64,000 nt of DNA, from contig OY969422.1 of assembly GCA_963699215.1 (NCBI GenBank), positions 1,674,001 to 1,738,000 on the forward strand, in the 5' to 3' direction. The translations under genes and the position numbers were made by a program. Below are positions 58,163-64,000 of this stretch, piece by piece. How positions within the stretch are numbered: the stretch's first letter is position 1; each line of letters begins with the position of its first letter. The DNA is from VRUE01 sp963699215. Its GTDB lineage: Bacteria; Actinomycetota; Thermoleophilia; Solirubrobacterales; 70-9. The notes below the pieces were generated by a model that was given only the letters and a program-made list of their open reading frames with translations, searched no databases and was not told where the DNA came from.

Positions 58163-58340
58163 AACGCCTCGTGTGGGCCTGGCGCTGAGGCCGTAACCTC
58201 GTGAAGCGAGGCAGGACTCACTAGCCCACGGGGCAATCGCTCGCCGAGCGTGCCTCTTGCTCCTTGGCGGTGCGGCCTCGGTCACGTCTTCCGCATCGAA
58301 TTGCTGCCTGAGCGGCGAGGAGTGGGCGCTGGAGTAGACG

Positions 58341-59195
58341 CTAAAAGGGAATGCCGTCTTCATCTGAGGTGAGGTTGAGGGTGCCGGACCGCAAATCATT
58401 AGCCCAGCGATCCAAGTTGTCCTTGAGAACCTCCTTGCCGGTGCGGTTGGCAGCGTGAACGACCATGCTGTAGCCGCAGCGCCGGGGCGGAATACTCTGT
58501 TGTCCGATTGGGAAGAGATCGATCAGCTTGGCCACGCAGCCGTTCAGCTCCTCGAGGTCCGGTGCTTTGCCGTTCTTGTGGGCCATGCAATGCTCATCGG
58601 CCCAGCGCGTAACGCAGGAGACCAGTAAGTCAGAGATCTCGTGTACAGGCCCGTTTGAACACTCCCCCAGGGAAGCCGAGAAGCCGCGCTCGCACAAGGC
58701 AGGCATCGGAAGGTGGCGCAAGTGTGGCCACCCATAGACGTAGCCACTCTCGTAGATCTCCTGGAACTCACTGAAGTCGTCGCGCCCATCGATCATCACT
58801 AGGTGTGGACCGTCGTCATCGGCGGGGATGTACAGATCTCCGGCCAGACGCTGCAGTGTGTATTCGAAGGCGTGGCGCTGGATATAGGCGTCGTTGCGTG
58901 TTGCCTTACGGATTCTCATCCCTGGTGGGCGGAAATCCTCCAGTAAGGCGATTACCGCTCGTATGCGCATTTCACCAATGGTCGCTAGCAACTGCGCTCG
59001 CTGGTCAGGACCGGCGGGCCAGCGCATCGAGTACTTGACCGCCGTTCCTGCCTCGATACCAGCTGCCCGCCGAGCGGTGGCCCACTTGGCTTCGATCGCC
59101 GCCAAGTCGGCGAGGTCAACGACAATTCCGCCGACCGACAGGATCCGGTGGCGACTCTGCTTGCTCTCGTCTAGAACGATGAGTCGAGGAGCCAT
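58341..59195 (-). CDS. DUF3800 family protein
   Basis: 284 residues. Starts MAPRLIVLDESKQSRHRILSVGGIVV, the LDES opening of DUF3800, with GPHLVMIDGRDDF in the middle, the second acidic strand. The fold is RNase H-like in this family, and the acidic residues LDES and IDGRDD may bind metal. The family is frequent on mobile elements and near defence genes; its function is not established. It is the next gene downstream of the HepT/MNT relic on the same strand. Confidence 0.75.
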   Translation of the reverse strand: MAPRLIVLDESKQSRHRILSVGGIVVDLADLAAIEAKWATARRAAGIEAGTAVKYSMRWPAGPDQRAQLLATIGEMRIRAVIALLEDFRPPGMRIRKATRNDAYIQRHAFEYTLQRLAGDLYIPADDDGPHLVMIDGRDDFSEFQEIYESGYVYGWPHLRHLPMPALCERGFSASLGECSNGPVHEISDLLVSCVTRWADEHCMAHKNGKAPDLEELNGCVAKLIDLFPIGQQSIPPRRCGYSMVVHAANRTGKEVLKDNLDRWANDLRSGTLNLTSDEDGIPF

Positions 59196-59245
59196 GCTGG
59201 CAGAGTAATGCGTTTTGCAGGTATTTCGCCTTTACGCTCAAGAGA

Positions 59246-59305
59246 CTAGCTTCTAGGCGGGATGTGGTGAATCGCGGTGATCGCTTCCTGCTCGTCTCGA
59301 CTCAT
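59246..59305 (-). pseudogene. HepT-like gene stub
   Basis: ATG 59305 overlaps the MNT stop (ATGA, the usual MNT-HepT junction) and reads MSRDEQEAITAIHHIPPRS before a stop. HepT toxins begin much like this but run to about 110-140 residues; the rest has been deleted. Confidence 0.45.
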
Positions 59306-59585
59306 ATGGGGAGGGCCTCGTTGAGCACCTCGTCGCGGATGCGCTCCTTGAGCATGGTCGGCGGTTGCGACGTCTACGGGTAAGTCGAAGATTTCTCCAG
59401 CTCGCGACGAAACGCAGCCAGGTCGAGGAGGGTGCGGCCTGGCTTGAGGTCTACGAGGAGATCGATGTCGCTATCGGCTTTCGCTTCACCGCGTGCGATA
59501 GACCCGAAGGCACGGAGATCGCCGACGCCGTGCTTCTCGGCGGCGTCGAGCAGTCGGCGACGTTGGCGCCTGAGTTAGGCCCCGA
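59302..59585 (-). pseudogene. MNT-domain nucleotidyltransferase (antitoxin), frameshifted
   Basis: The minus strand encodes RLLDAAEKHGVGDLRAFGSIARGEAKADSDIDLLVDLKPGRTLLDLAAFRRELEK, the GS-x-ARG-DSDIDLLV core of MNT proteins. It then breaks near 59390. The expected C-terminal VDV-TAD-MLKERIRDEVLNEALPI can be read only with frameshifts. Part of a dead MNT/HepT toxin-antitoxin pair. Confidence 0.65.
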
Positions 59586-59640
59586 GCGTTGTCATCTACG
59601 TGACGTCAGCTACCGGACTAGAATCCGATTCTTGCGGCAA

Positions 59641-60858
59641 ATGATCCGATCCACTTTTCTCATTGCTTTGGTCGCCGGCGTGGCAGCGCTCCTCAGTGGG
59701 TACGGCACCGGCGGAGGCGCTAAAACCGCTTGCGCCGCTGAACCCACGGTCCCTTCACTCGAACTTGTCTACCGGCTGGAAGCTGGAGAAGGGAGGGTTA
59801 CGCCCAGCACTCGCGATGAGGTGATGGAGATCGTCTGTAAGCGTTTGCAGGCAATCGGAGGGACTGAGGGAGGGGTTCACGTCCTCGCCGAAAGGCGGAT
59901 TCGCGTTGTGTTGCCCCGGATGGGAGATGTCAAGTCACAACGGGTGACCAGCCAGATCGGGGCTACCGGCCAGTTCTATTTCTTCGATTGGGAGCCAAGC
60001 CTGATTGGGCCTGAGCGGATAATCGGTAGTCATCCTGGTACGGCGCCGCCAGCTCGCGCCCTGAGCAGGGCGAACCGCCAATGGAGGGCCGCCGGCCGCG
60101 ATGTCAGCCAGCCGCCGAACACGCGGCTGCTCCGTGCCGGCGCCTTTCCGACCGTATACGGTGCAGTCGAGCTTGCCTCCGAACAGAAGCCGCGCAAGCG
60201 TTGTGCCGCCTGCTCTGCATCGACGCCACGCTTCTACATGTTCGACCGCTCAACCGCTCACAAGCTGATCGCCGGCCCCGTCACCGATAGGGCCGATCTT
60301 CGTAGCGTCGCCGCGAGCCGTCACCGCCGATACGACGGCATCGTGCTCAAGGTCCCCGTTGGCACGGCGATTGTCTCCGAGCAACCGACTAACAGCTTCG
60401 GAGAGCCCATCGCGGCAGCGGACCCTGGCTGGTATTCGCTCAGGGACCGGCCCGCCCTCTCCGGCAACGACATCACTGATCCGAGGCAGGAACAGGACGA
60501 ACTCGGCCAGCCGAACGTCACCTTCGGCTTCACTGATGAGGGGCGGGTCGCCTTCCGGCGGGTTACTCGCGCAATCGCTAGGCGTGGCCAGGCCAGGGCG
60601 ACCGGGCCGGTAAGCGGGCGTCGAGCTGAAGAACTCTCCGGTCACTTCGCCGTCGTTTTCGACGATCAGGTGAAGACTCGGCCTATCATTAATTTTGCTG
60701 AATTCCCCGATGGGATCGATGGCCGAACCGGCGCTCAGATCTCGGGGGGCTTCGCCAGCATCCAGGACGCCCGGGATCTTGCAACGCTCCTGAGGATCGG
60801 TGCGCTCCCGGTCGACATGGTGCTGATACGACGAAAGACTCTCGACCGCCGGAAATGA
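59641..60858 (+). CDS. Orphan SecD-like periplasmic-domain protein
   Basis: 405 residues from ATG 59641; the frame before it overlaps the MNT relic and is not used. An N-terminal signal or lipoprotein-like helix (FLIALVAGVAALLSGYG, but Tyr where a lipobox Cys would be). The mature part follows the SecD extracytoplasmic region: LVYRLEA----TRDEVMEIVCKRLQAIGG, RIRVVLPRMGDV, QIGATGQFYFFDWEP, then PALSGNDITDPRQEQ-ELGQPNVTFGFTDEGRVAFRRVTRAIA and ISGGFASIQDARDLATLLRIGALPVDM. The membrane half of SecD is missing. Perhaps a secreted SecD-head paralogue; role unknown. Confidence 0.7.
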   Translation: MIRSTFLIALVAGVAALLSGYGTGGGAKTACAAEPTVPSLELVYRLEAGEGRVTPSTRDEVMEIVCKRLQAIGGTEGGVHVLAERRIRVVLPRMGDVKSQRVTSQIGATGQFYFFDWEPSLIGPERIIGSHPGTAPPARALSRANRQWRAAGRDVSQPPNTRLLRAGAFPTVYGAVELASEQKPRKRCAACSASTPRFYMFDRSTAHKLIAGPVTDRADLRSVAASRHRRYDGIVLKVPVGTAIVSEQPTNSFGEPIAAADPGWYSLRDRPALSGNDITDPRQEQDELGQPNVTFGFTDEGRVAFRRVTRAIARRGQARATGPVSGRRAEELSGHFAVVFDDQVKTRPIINFAEFPDGIDGRTGAQISGGFASIQDARDLATLLRIGALPVDMVLIRRKTLDRRK

Positions 60859-61017
60859 CGGGAAGGCAACCTGAGGCACTCGAAGCAACAAGTGCCTGAA
60901 TTGGCGTAGTCGGCGCATATCCACCGCTATCGGCGTGGAGCCGTCCCTTTCGGCCGGCTTCGTGAATGCTACAAATCACCCAGTTTTCGCGGCGGATTTT
61001 GCAGACAGACCACCTAA

Positions 61018-61058
61018 TTGTGGTCCAGGCGGTCGCCGGTTCGAACGGTCGTCCACCC
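61018..61058 (+). repeat. Decayed attL core of element D (tRNA-His 3' half)
   Basis: 41 bp, matching the 43-bp core except for a 2-base deletion in the T stem (TTCGAATCCGG becomes TTCGAACGG). The spacer that follows matches 3897-3950 closely. Confidence 0.8.
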
Positions 61059-61119
61059 TTAGAAAGCTCCTGCTAATTGGCAATTATTTGCCCCTCCTAT
61101 TTCGAGCAATGACGGCCAA

Positions 61120-61139
61120 GGGGGACATGGGGGGATAAT
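61120..61139 (+). promoter_or_regulatory. Decayed arm repeat of element D
   Basis: GGGGGACAT (one A lost) at 61120-61128 and GGGGGATAAT at 61130-61139, matching the pair at 3960-3980. Confidence 0.5.
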
Positions 61140-61148
61140 TTTTAGCGA

Positions 61149-61193
61149 CCGGTCTCCAAACCGGCGATTCCAGGTTCGAGTCCTGGCTGCCCC
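61149..61193 (+). pseudogene. tRNA-Trp 3' half, second copy
   Basis: ACCGGTCTCCAAACCGG anticodon arm (one A fewer than at 3990), T arm CCAGG-TTCGAGT-CCTGG, acceptor CTGCCCC. It lacks the 5' half. Confidence 0.75.
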
Positions 61194-61210
61194 GGGGTGC
61201 TGGGGCACAA

Positions 61211-62476
61211 TCACGGCGCTTTGACCGAATCCTTCGGCGATTCGAATGCCGCCAGGGCAACAGTTGCAAGGATCGGCTCTTCGCCGGATTGGGTGATGCG
61301 AGCTTTGGCCCTGTTCTCCTCCTCGAAAAGGGTTTCGAGTAGAGAATCGACGCCGGTCGTTGCCCTTTCCCAGCCAAGCTGGTCGAGAAGGAGAAGCGAC
61401 CAGCTGAGGTGTCGCTCGGGGTGAGCGTCGAACGTACGAGCGGCCATCGCCTCCTTGACCCTCTCTGCGAGCTGCTCGAACGTTCTCCAGCTGAAAGTGG
61501 TTTTGACTACGTCCGGAACTTCGGCCCAACTGCGGTTGTCGAAGACCGCGGGTCCGATTGCGCGGTAGAAATGCTCGGTTGCCCCTCGACGTCTCGCCCC
61601 CGTTTTCTCTCCGACCATTTTCAACCAGCCAATCCCTGCGAGTCTCTTAAAGCGACGGTTGAGGCTAGCGACCGAGCCGCCGCCAAACTCATCGTTGAAC
61701 TGCGTCGGGCTCATCTCCCGCATATTCAGCTCGGTCATGATCTTTAAGTTCAAGGGGTCCGCAAACACCTTGGCGAGACGCACTGAGAAAGGCATTGGCG
61801 GATCGACGATCTCGGTGAGATTGAGTGCTCGCGGGGCCAAGCCAGAGTGATTTCGCCAGCCATCTCGACCCAGAAGGCCCATGGGCGATTCGAATGCGGC
61901 CATGGCGACCGTTGCCAAGATCGGCTCCTCGCCAGACTGGGCGATGCGGAGTTTGGCGCTGTTCTGCTCGTCGAAGAGGGAGCTGAATTGGGCTTCGACT
62001 GCATCGATGACGCTTTCCCAGCCAAGCTGATCGAGGAGAACGGGGGTCCAGCTGAGGTGTCGGTCAAAGCGGGCATCAAAGGTGCCGGCTGATATCGCTT
62101 CTTTGACTCGCTCTACAAGTTGCTCGAACGTTCTCCAGCTAAGCGCCTCCTTGATCGAATCCGGCAGGGACGACCACGTCTCTAAGTCGAAGATGGCGAG
62201 TTCGGTTGCCCTGTAGAAGTGCTCGACTCCTCCGCGACGCCTTCCTCCCGTCTCTTGTCTGACGAGCTTGAGCCAGTCGTATTCAGCGAGCTTCTTGAAA
62301 TGCCGCGCCACTCTGGATGCCGAGCCGCCACCTAGCTCTTCGTAGAACTGGGTGGGACTCATTTCCCGCATGTACAGCTCGGTCACGATCTTCAACCGCA
62401 ACGGATCCGCGAACACAATCGCAAGGCGCCGAATGAAAGGCGCCCTAGCCAAGCCAGCTGCATGAGATTTCGCCAC
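61211..62476 (-). CDS. Duplicated ArsR-like winged-helix protein (element D copy)
   Basis: 421 residues from GTG 62476 (VAKSHAAGLARAPFIRR), matching the GTG start and GGAG-TCCTGC context of the element A copy; the longer frame to 62530 runs into the conserved operator region. Both halves keep VFADPL-LKI-TEL-MREMSP-QF and the RHLSW-LLLDQLGWE segment. Most residues match the protein at 4971-6236. Differences are concentrated in the wings and linkers (for example the GGRRRGGVEHFYRAT wing here against GGRRRSATEHFYKAT), so the two may bind different operators. Confidence 0.75.
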   Translation of the reverse strand: MAKSHAAGLARAPFIRRLAIVFADPLRLKIVTELYMREMSPTQFYEELGGGSASRVARHFKKLAEYDWLKLVRQETGGRRRGGVEHFYRATELAIFDLETWSSLPDSIKEALSWRTFEQLVERVKEAISAGTFDARFDRHLSWTPVLLDQLGWESVIDAVEAQFSSLFDEQNSAKLRIAQSGEEPILATVAMAAFESPMGLLGRDGWRNHSGLAPRALNLTEIVDPPMPFSVRLAKVFADPLNLKIMTELNMREMSPTQFNDEFGGGSVASLNRRFKRLAGIGWLKMVGEKTGARRRGATEHFYRAIGPAVFDNRSWAEVPDVVKTTFSWRTFEQLAERVKEAMAARTFDAHPERHLSWSLLLLDQLGWERATTGVDSLLETLFEEENRAKARITQSGEEPILATVALAAFESPKDSVKAP

Positions 62477-62518
62477 GCAGGACTCCCCCAATGGTCTATC
62501 GACTGAGCGGCAGTCTAA

Positions 62519-62540
62519 GTGGTTCTCCAAACGGAACCAC
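62519..62540. promoter_or_regulatory. Inverted repeat GTGGTTC-N8-GAACCAC (copy D)
   Basis: Identical to 6282-6303, including the centre TCCAAACG. Confidence 0.55.
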
Positions 62541-62574
62541 TTGAGTCCCTATATCGGTCGCGGGTAGGAAATTT

Positions 62575-62592
62575 ACTCAAAAATAACTGAGT
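62575..62592. promoter_or_regulatory. Inverted repeat ACTCA-N8-TGAGT (copy D)
   Basis: Partner of 6340-6357 with the outer pair changed from G-C to A-T on both sides. Confidence 0.55.
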
Positions 62593-62625
62593 GAATGGAA
62601 CGACAAATGAGGAGGGGGTGAAGAG

Positions 62626-62685
62626 ATGAGGCTCGAAGCGATAGGGACGGCCCTGCCAGTTCTGTCGGTCACGAAGTCCGGCTAG
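62626..62685 (+). CDS. Conserved 19-aa micro-ORF (copy D)
   Basis: Encodes MRLEAIGTALPVLSVTKSG; the ribosome site GGAGGGGGTGA is identical to that of copy A. The C-terminal 13 residues are unchanged between copies while silent changes occur in the DNA. See 6387-6446. Confidence 0.6.
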   Translation: MRLEAIGTALPVLSVTKSG

Positions 62686-62701
62686 CTCTGTGATCTGAGG
62701 A

Positions 62702-62740
62702 GGCCTGATCCGGAGTTGCTTAGGCGCTCTGGATCAGGCC
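62702..62740 (+). promoter_or_regulatory. Hairpin after the micro-ORF (copy D)
   Basis: GGCCTGATCC (62702-62711) pairs with GGATCAGGCC (62731-62740), extended by three more pairs including one G-U; stem partner of 6464-6507 with a compensatory change. Confidence 0.6.
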
Positions 62741-62878
62741 AATCGCTGCTGGGTATGGCCCCGAGGGGATTTTAGTGCCCCAACTCGAAATGAATAGGTC
62801 GCTCAGCACTCCTACACTAGCCCTCGTTTCCTTATTGCATGAATTTCACTCAACCACAAAAACGCGAGGGGTCTTCGA

Positions 62879-63283
62879 ATGGCAGGTGAGGCAAAGGGCG
62901 GGAAACCGGGTTCACGCGGCCGGGGGCGTCGTAAAAACCCTTCGAAGAGCGCTAGGGGAGATCTGACGTACGCTCTCAATCATGAGGTGAGGCGCGACAT
63001 CTTGCGCTTTCTCCACTCGTCTTCCGGATCGTGCAGCTCCGGCGATATTGCGGAACAGCTGAATCAGACGCCTGGCAGGATCGGTTACCACCTCTTGGTT
63101 CTCCGGCGCCGCGGCGCCGTCGCCTTGGTCGATGCTGAGGCCGTCCGGAATACCGTGAAGCATTTCTATGCCTCCAAGGTTGAGAGCCACACGACTGTCC
63201 TGGACTTCTTGGAGAAGACCAGGAAATCAGATCTGGCACTCGCGCTGAAGCGGGATGACAAGAAAAAGAACCGAGCTTCATGA
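62879..63283 (+). CDS. ArsR-like winged-helix regulator (element D copy)
   Basis: 134 residues. A basic tail, then LTYALNHEVRRDILRFLHSS, SSGDIAEQLNQTPGRIGYHLLVLRRRGAVALV and NTVKHFYASKVESHTTVLDFLEKTRK. A close paralogue of 6644-7051, differing mainly in the tail and recognition region. A possible short frame (63280-63369) overlaps its stop where the second regulator gene stands in element A, but it shares only the first residues. Confidence 0.75.
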   Translation: MAGEAKGGKPGSRGRGRRKNPSKSARGDLTYALNHEVRRDILRFLHSSSGSCSSGDIAEQLNQTPGRIGYHLLVLRRRGAVALVDAEAVRNTVKHFYASKVESHTTVLDFLEKTRKSDLALALKRDDKKKNRAS

Positions 63284-63650
63284 ACCCACCATCGCCCGCT
63301 CTGGTCAAAGTCGAACATGGGGAACACATGGCGCATTTTGAGTATTGCCGAGCGAACAGTAGATCCTGACTTTACTGAGTAGTCCCTTGACAAGCGCCCC
63401 TTGCTGATGGTTAGAGTCCCGGCTCATACCGAATTAAATTCTGGTCGGTCTCGAAAGGCAGGGTAGGTACATGCAGGATCGGAAGGGTGGCCGTACGGCG
63501 CATGCGCCAGATCGCGACATTGCACGCTCTTGCAGCCCTCCCGGTATCCAGCCTCGGCGGGTGCCTCGCTCTGGCGAGGTAGCCAAACGCCTTTGACGCA
63601 AGACCGCCGCTGCACCAATCGTCAACTTAGACAGGGAGGTCGATTCGGCC
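63284..63650 (+). promoter_or_regulatory. Rhs promoter and leader (copy D)
   Basis: From about 63337 on it matches 21216-21518: CAGTAGATCCTGA, TTGACA with TTAGAG at spacer 18, the TACCGAATTAAATTCTGGTC segment, GGCGCATGCGCC, CCTCGC-TCTG-GCGAGG and GGGAGG before ATG 63651. A few small indels occur while the palindrome core and the hairpin are kept. Confidence 0.6.
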
Positions 63651-64000
63651 ATGAGGGAGCGAGTTCGGGGACGTACGCAATGGTGGGCAAGACTTGTGGG
63701 GGTACTGCTCGTTTGCTTTACGTGCCTTGGGCTTGGGGTGGCGTTTGGGGCTGACAGCTCTTCGCGAGCGCACTCATCGGCAGCGAGCGCGCCCAGCGAG
63801 GAGATAGAAGGCGTCGAGCTCGAGTCCAAGCGAACTGCGACCTCCAAGACCTTCCGTCTTCCAAACGGGTCGTTGGAAACGAGGCTCTACGAGACCCCGA
63901 TCAACTACCTCGACACCGAAGGCAACTGGGCCTCGATCGAGGAAGACTTCAAGCCGTCTGCCGAAGCTGCTCTCACCAACGGCGCGAATCAATTCGACGT
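63651..64000 (+). CDS. Rhs-family protein, N-terminal part (cut by window end)
   Basis: The reading frame is open from ATG 63651 to the end of the window (116 codons). Signal peptide WWARLVGVLLVCFTCLGLGVAFGA, then the same LPNGSLETRLYETPINYLD segment as the Rhs protein at 21519. Nearly identical to that protein's start with a few substitutions. The toxin tip cannot be seen. Confidence 0.85.
   Translation, partial: MRERVRGRTQWWARLVGVLLVCFTCLGLGVAFGADSSSRAHSSAASAPSEEIEGVELESKRTATSKTFRLPNGSLETRLYETPINYLDTEGNWASIEEDFKPSAEAALTNGANQFD

Larger units (their letters stand above)
60859..61210. other. 352-bp region spanning the left end of element D
   Basis: No gene. Holds the decayed tRNA-His core, arm repeats and the second tRNA-Trp 3' half. 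Confidence 0.6.
61018..64000. mobile_element. Element D: left end of a second tRNA-His-type element (runs off the window)
   Basis: The order tRNA-His core, CTTAGAAAGCTCCTGCTAA spacer, GGGGGACAAT-type pair, tRNA-Trp 3' half, duplicated wHTH gene, micro-ORF, wHTH gene and rhs repeats that of element A. Core and arms are decayed here (2-base deletion in the core, one base lost in the first arm), so the end may no longer recombine. Confidence 0.75.

Noticed and set aside
1..64000. CRISPR array or insertion sequence with transposase
   Set aside because: No series of short direct repeats with regular spacers and no transposase-like protein was seen; the repeats found are att cores, arm repeats, hairpins and palindromes.

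Overview
High-GC actinobacterial DNA, most like a Solirubrobacterales/Thermoleophilia genome. This placement is inference from GC content, codon use, SCO6880-type conjugation genes and Rhs proteins with long DNRLRE-type N-termini; no 16S is present. Positions 1-3823 look like core chromosome: a fatty acid hydroxylase, an NAD(P)-binding protein, small membrane proteins and a secreted protein, ending at an intact tRNA-His(GUG) gene.

The tRNA-His gene is the anchor of a tandem array of mobile elements. Its 3' half (43 bp) recurs at 44541, 57148 and, decayed, at 61018. Each copy has a paired GGGGGACAAT direct repeat nearby, on the side expected for integrase arm sites. Element A (3856-44583, about 40.7 kb) is a complete-looking integrative conjugative element. 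Its left end holds regulators (wHTH/XRE pair, duplicated wHTH protein, a 19-codon micro-ORF, two more wHTH genes). Next comes a plus-strand replication/processing block (secreted protein, ParB-like, DprA, SSB, OB-fold protein, MobF relaxase, ECF-like sigma), then a 1893-residue Rhs protein with a small membrane protein behind it. A minus-strand type IV secretion operon follows (sigma factor, VirB2-like, VirB8-like position, VirB6/TrbL-like, SCO6880, VirB4, VirD4). The right end has a cell-wall hydrolase, excisionase, tyrosine integrase and a cargo of DUF4238, HEPN-like and TOPRIM-like genes.

Segment B (44584-57190) has a right att end almost identical to that of A but no integrase, so it resembles a cis-mobilizable relic. 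It carries stress-type genes (membrane protein, broken DUF202, cation/proton antiporter, SHOCT and DUF6325 proteins, CYTH-like protein, MalT/LAL regulator, CMD-family protein) and a sulfatase with its formylglycine-generating enzyme. Six copies of a 19-bp palindrome, ATCACCC-N5-GGGTGAT or variants, sit upstream of genes in this segment. Segment C (57191-61017) carries a toxin-antitoxin pair, an MNT/HepT relic, DUF3800 and an orphan SecD-like protein. From 61018 a second element (D) starts with the same left-end layout as A: decayed tRNA-His core, tRNA-Trp 3' half, duplicated wHTH protein, the same micro-ORF, wHTH gene, then the start of a second Rhs gene cut by the window end.

The signals most worth following are: (1) the micro-ORF/hairpin/wHTH module conserved in both elements with compensatory base changes; (2) a GAGGC-N16-GGACA motif in front of the relaxase, sigma, VirB2-like and VirB4 genes; (3) the palindromic regulon of segment B; (4) the tandem att array; (5) the HEPN/TOPRIM/DUF4238 cargo beside the integrase.
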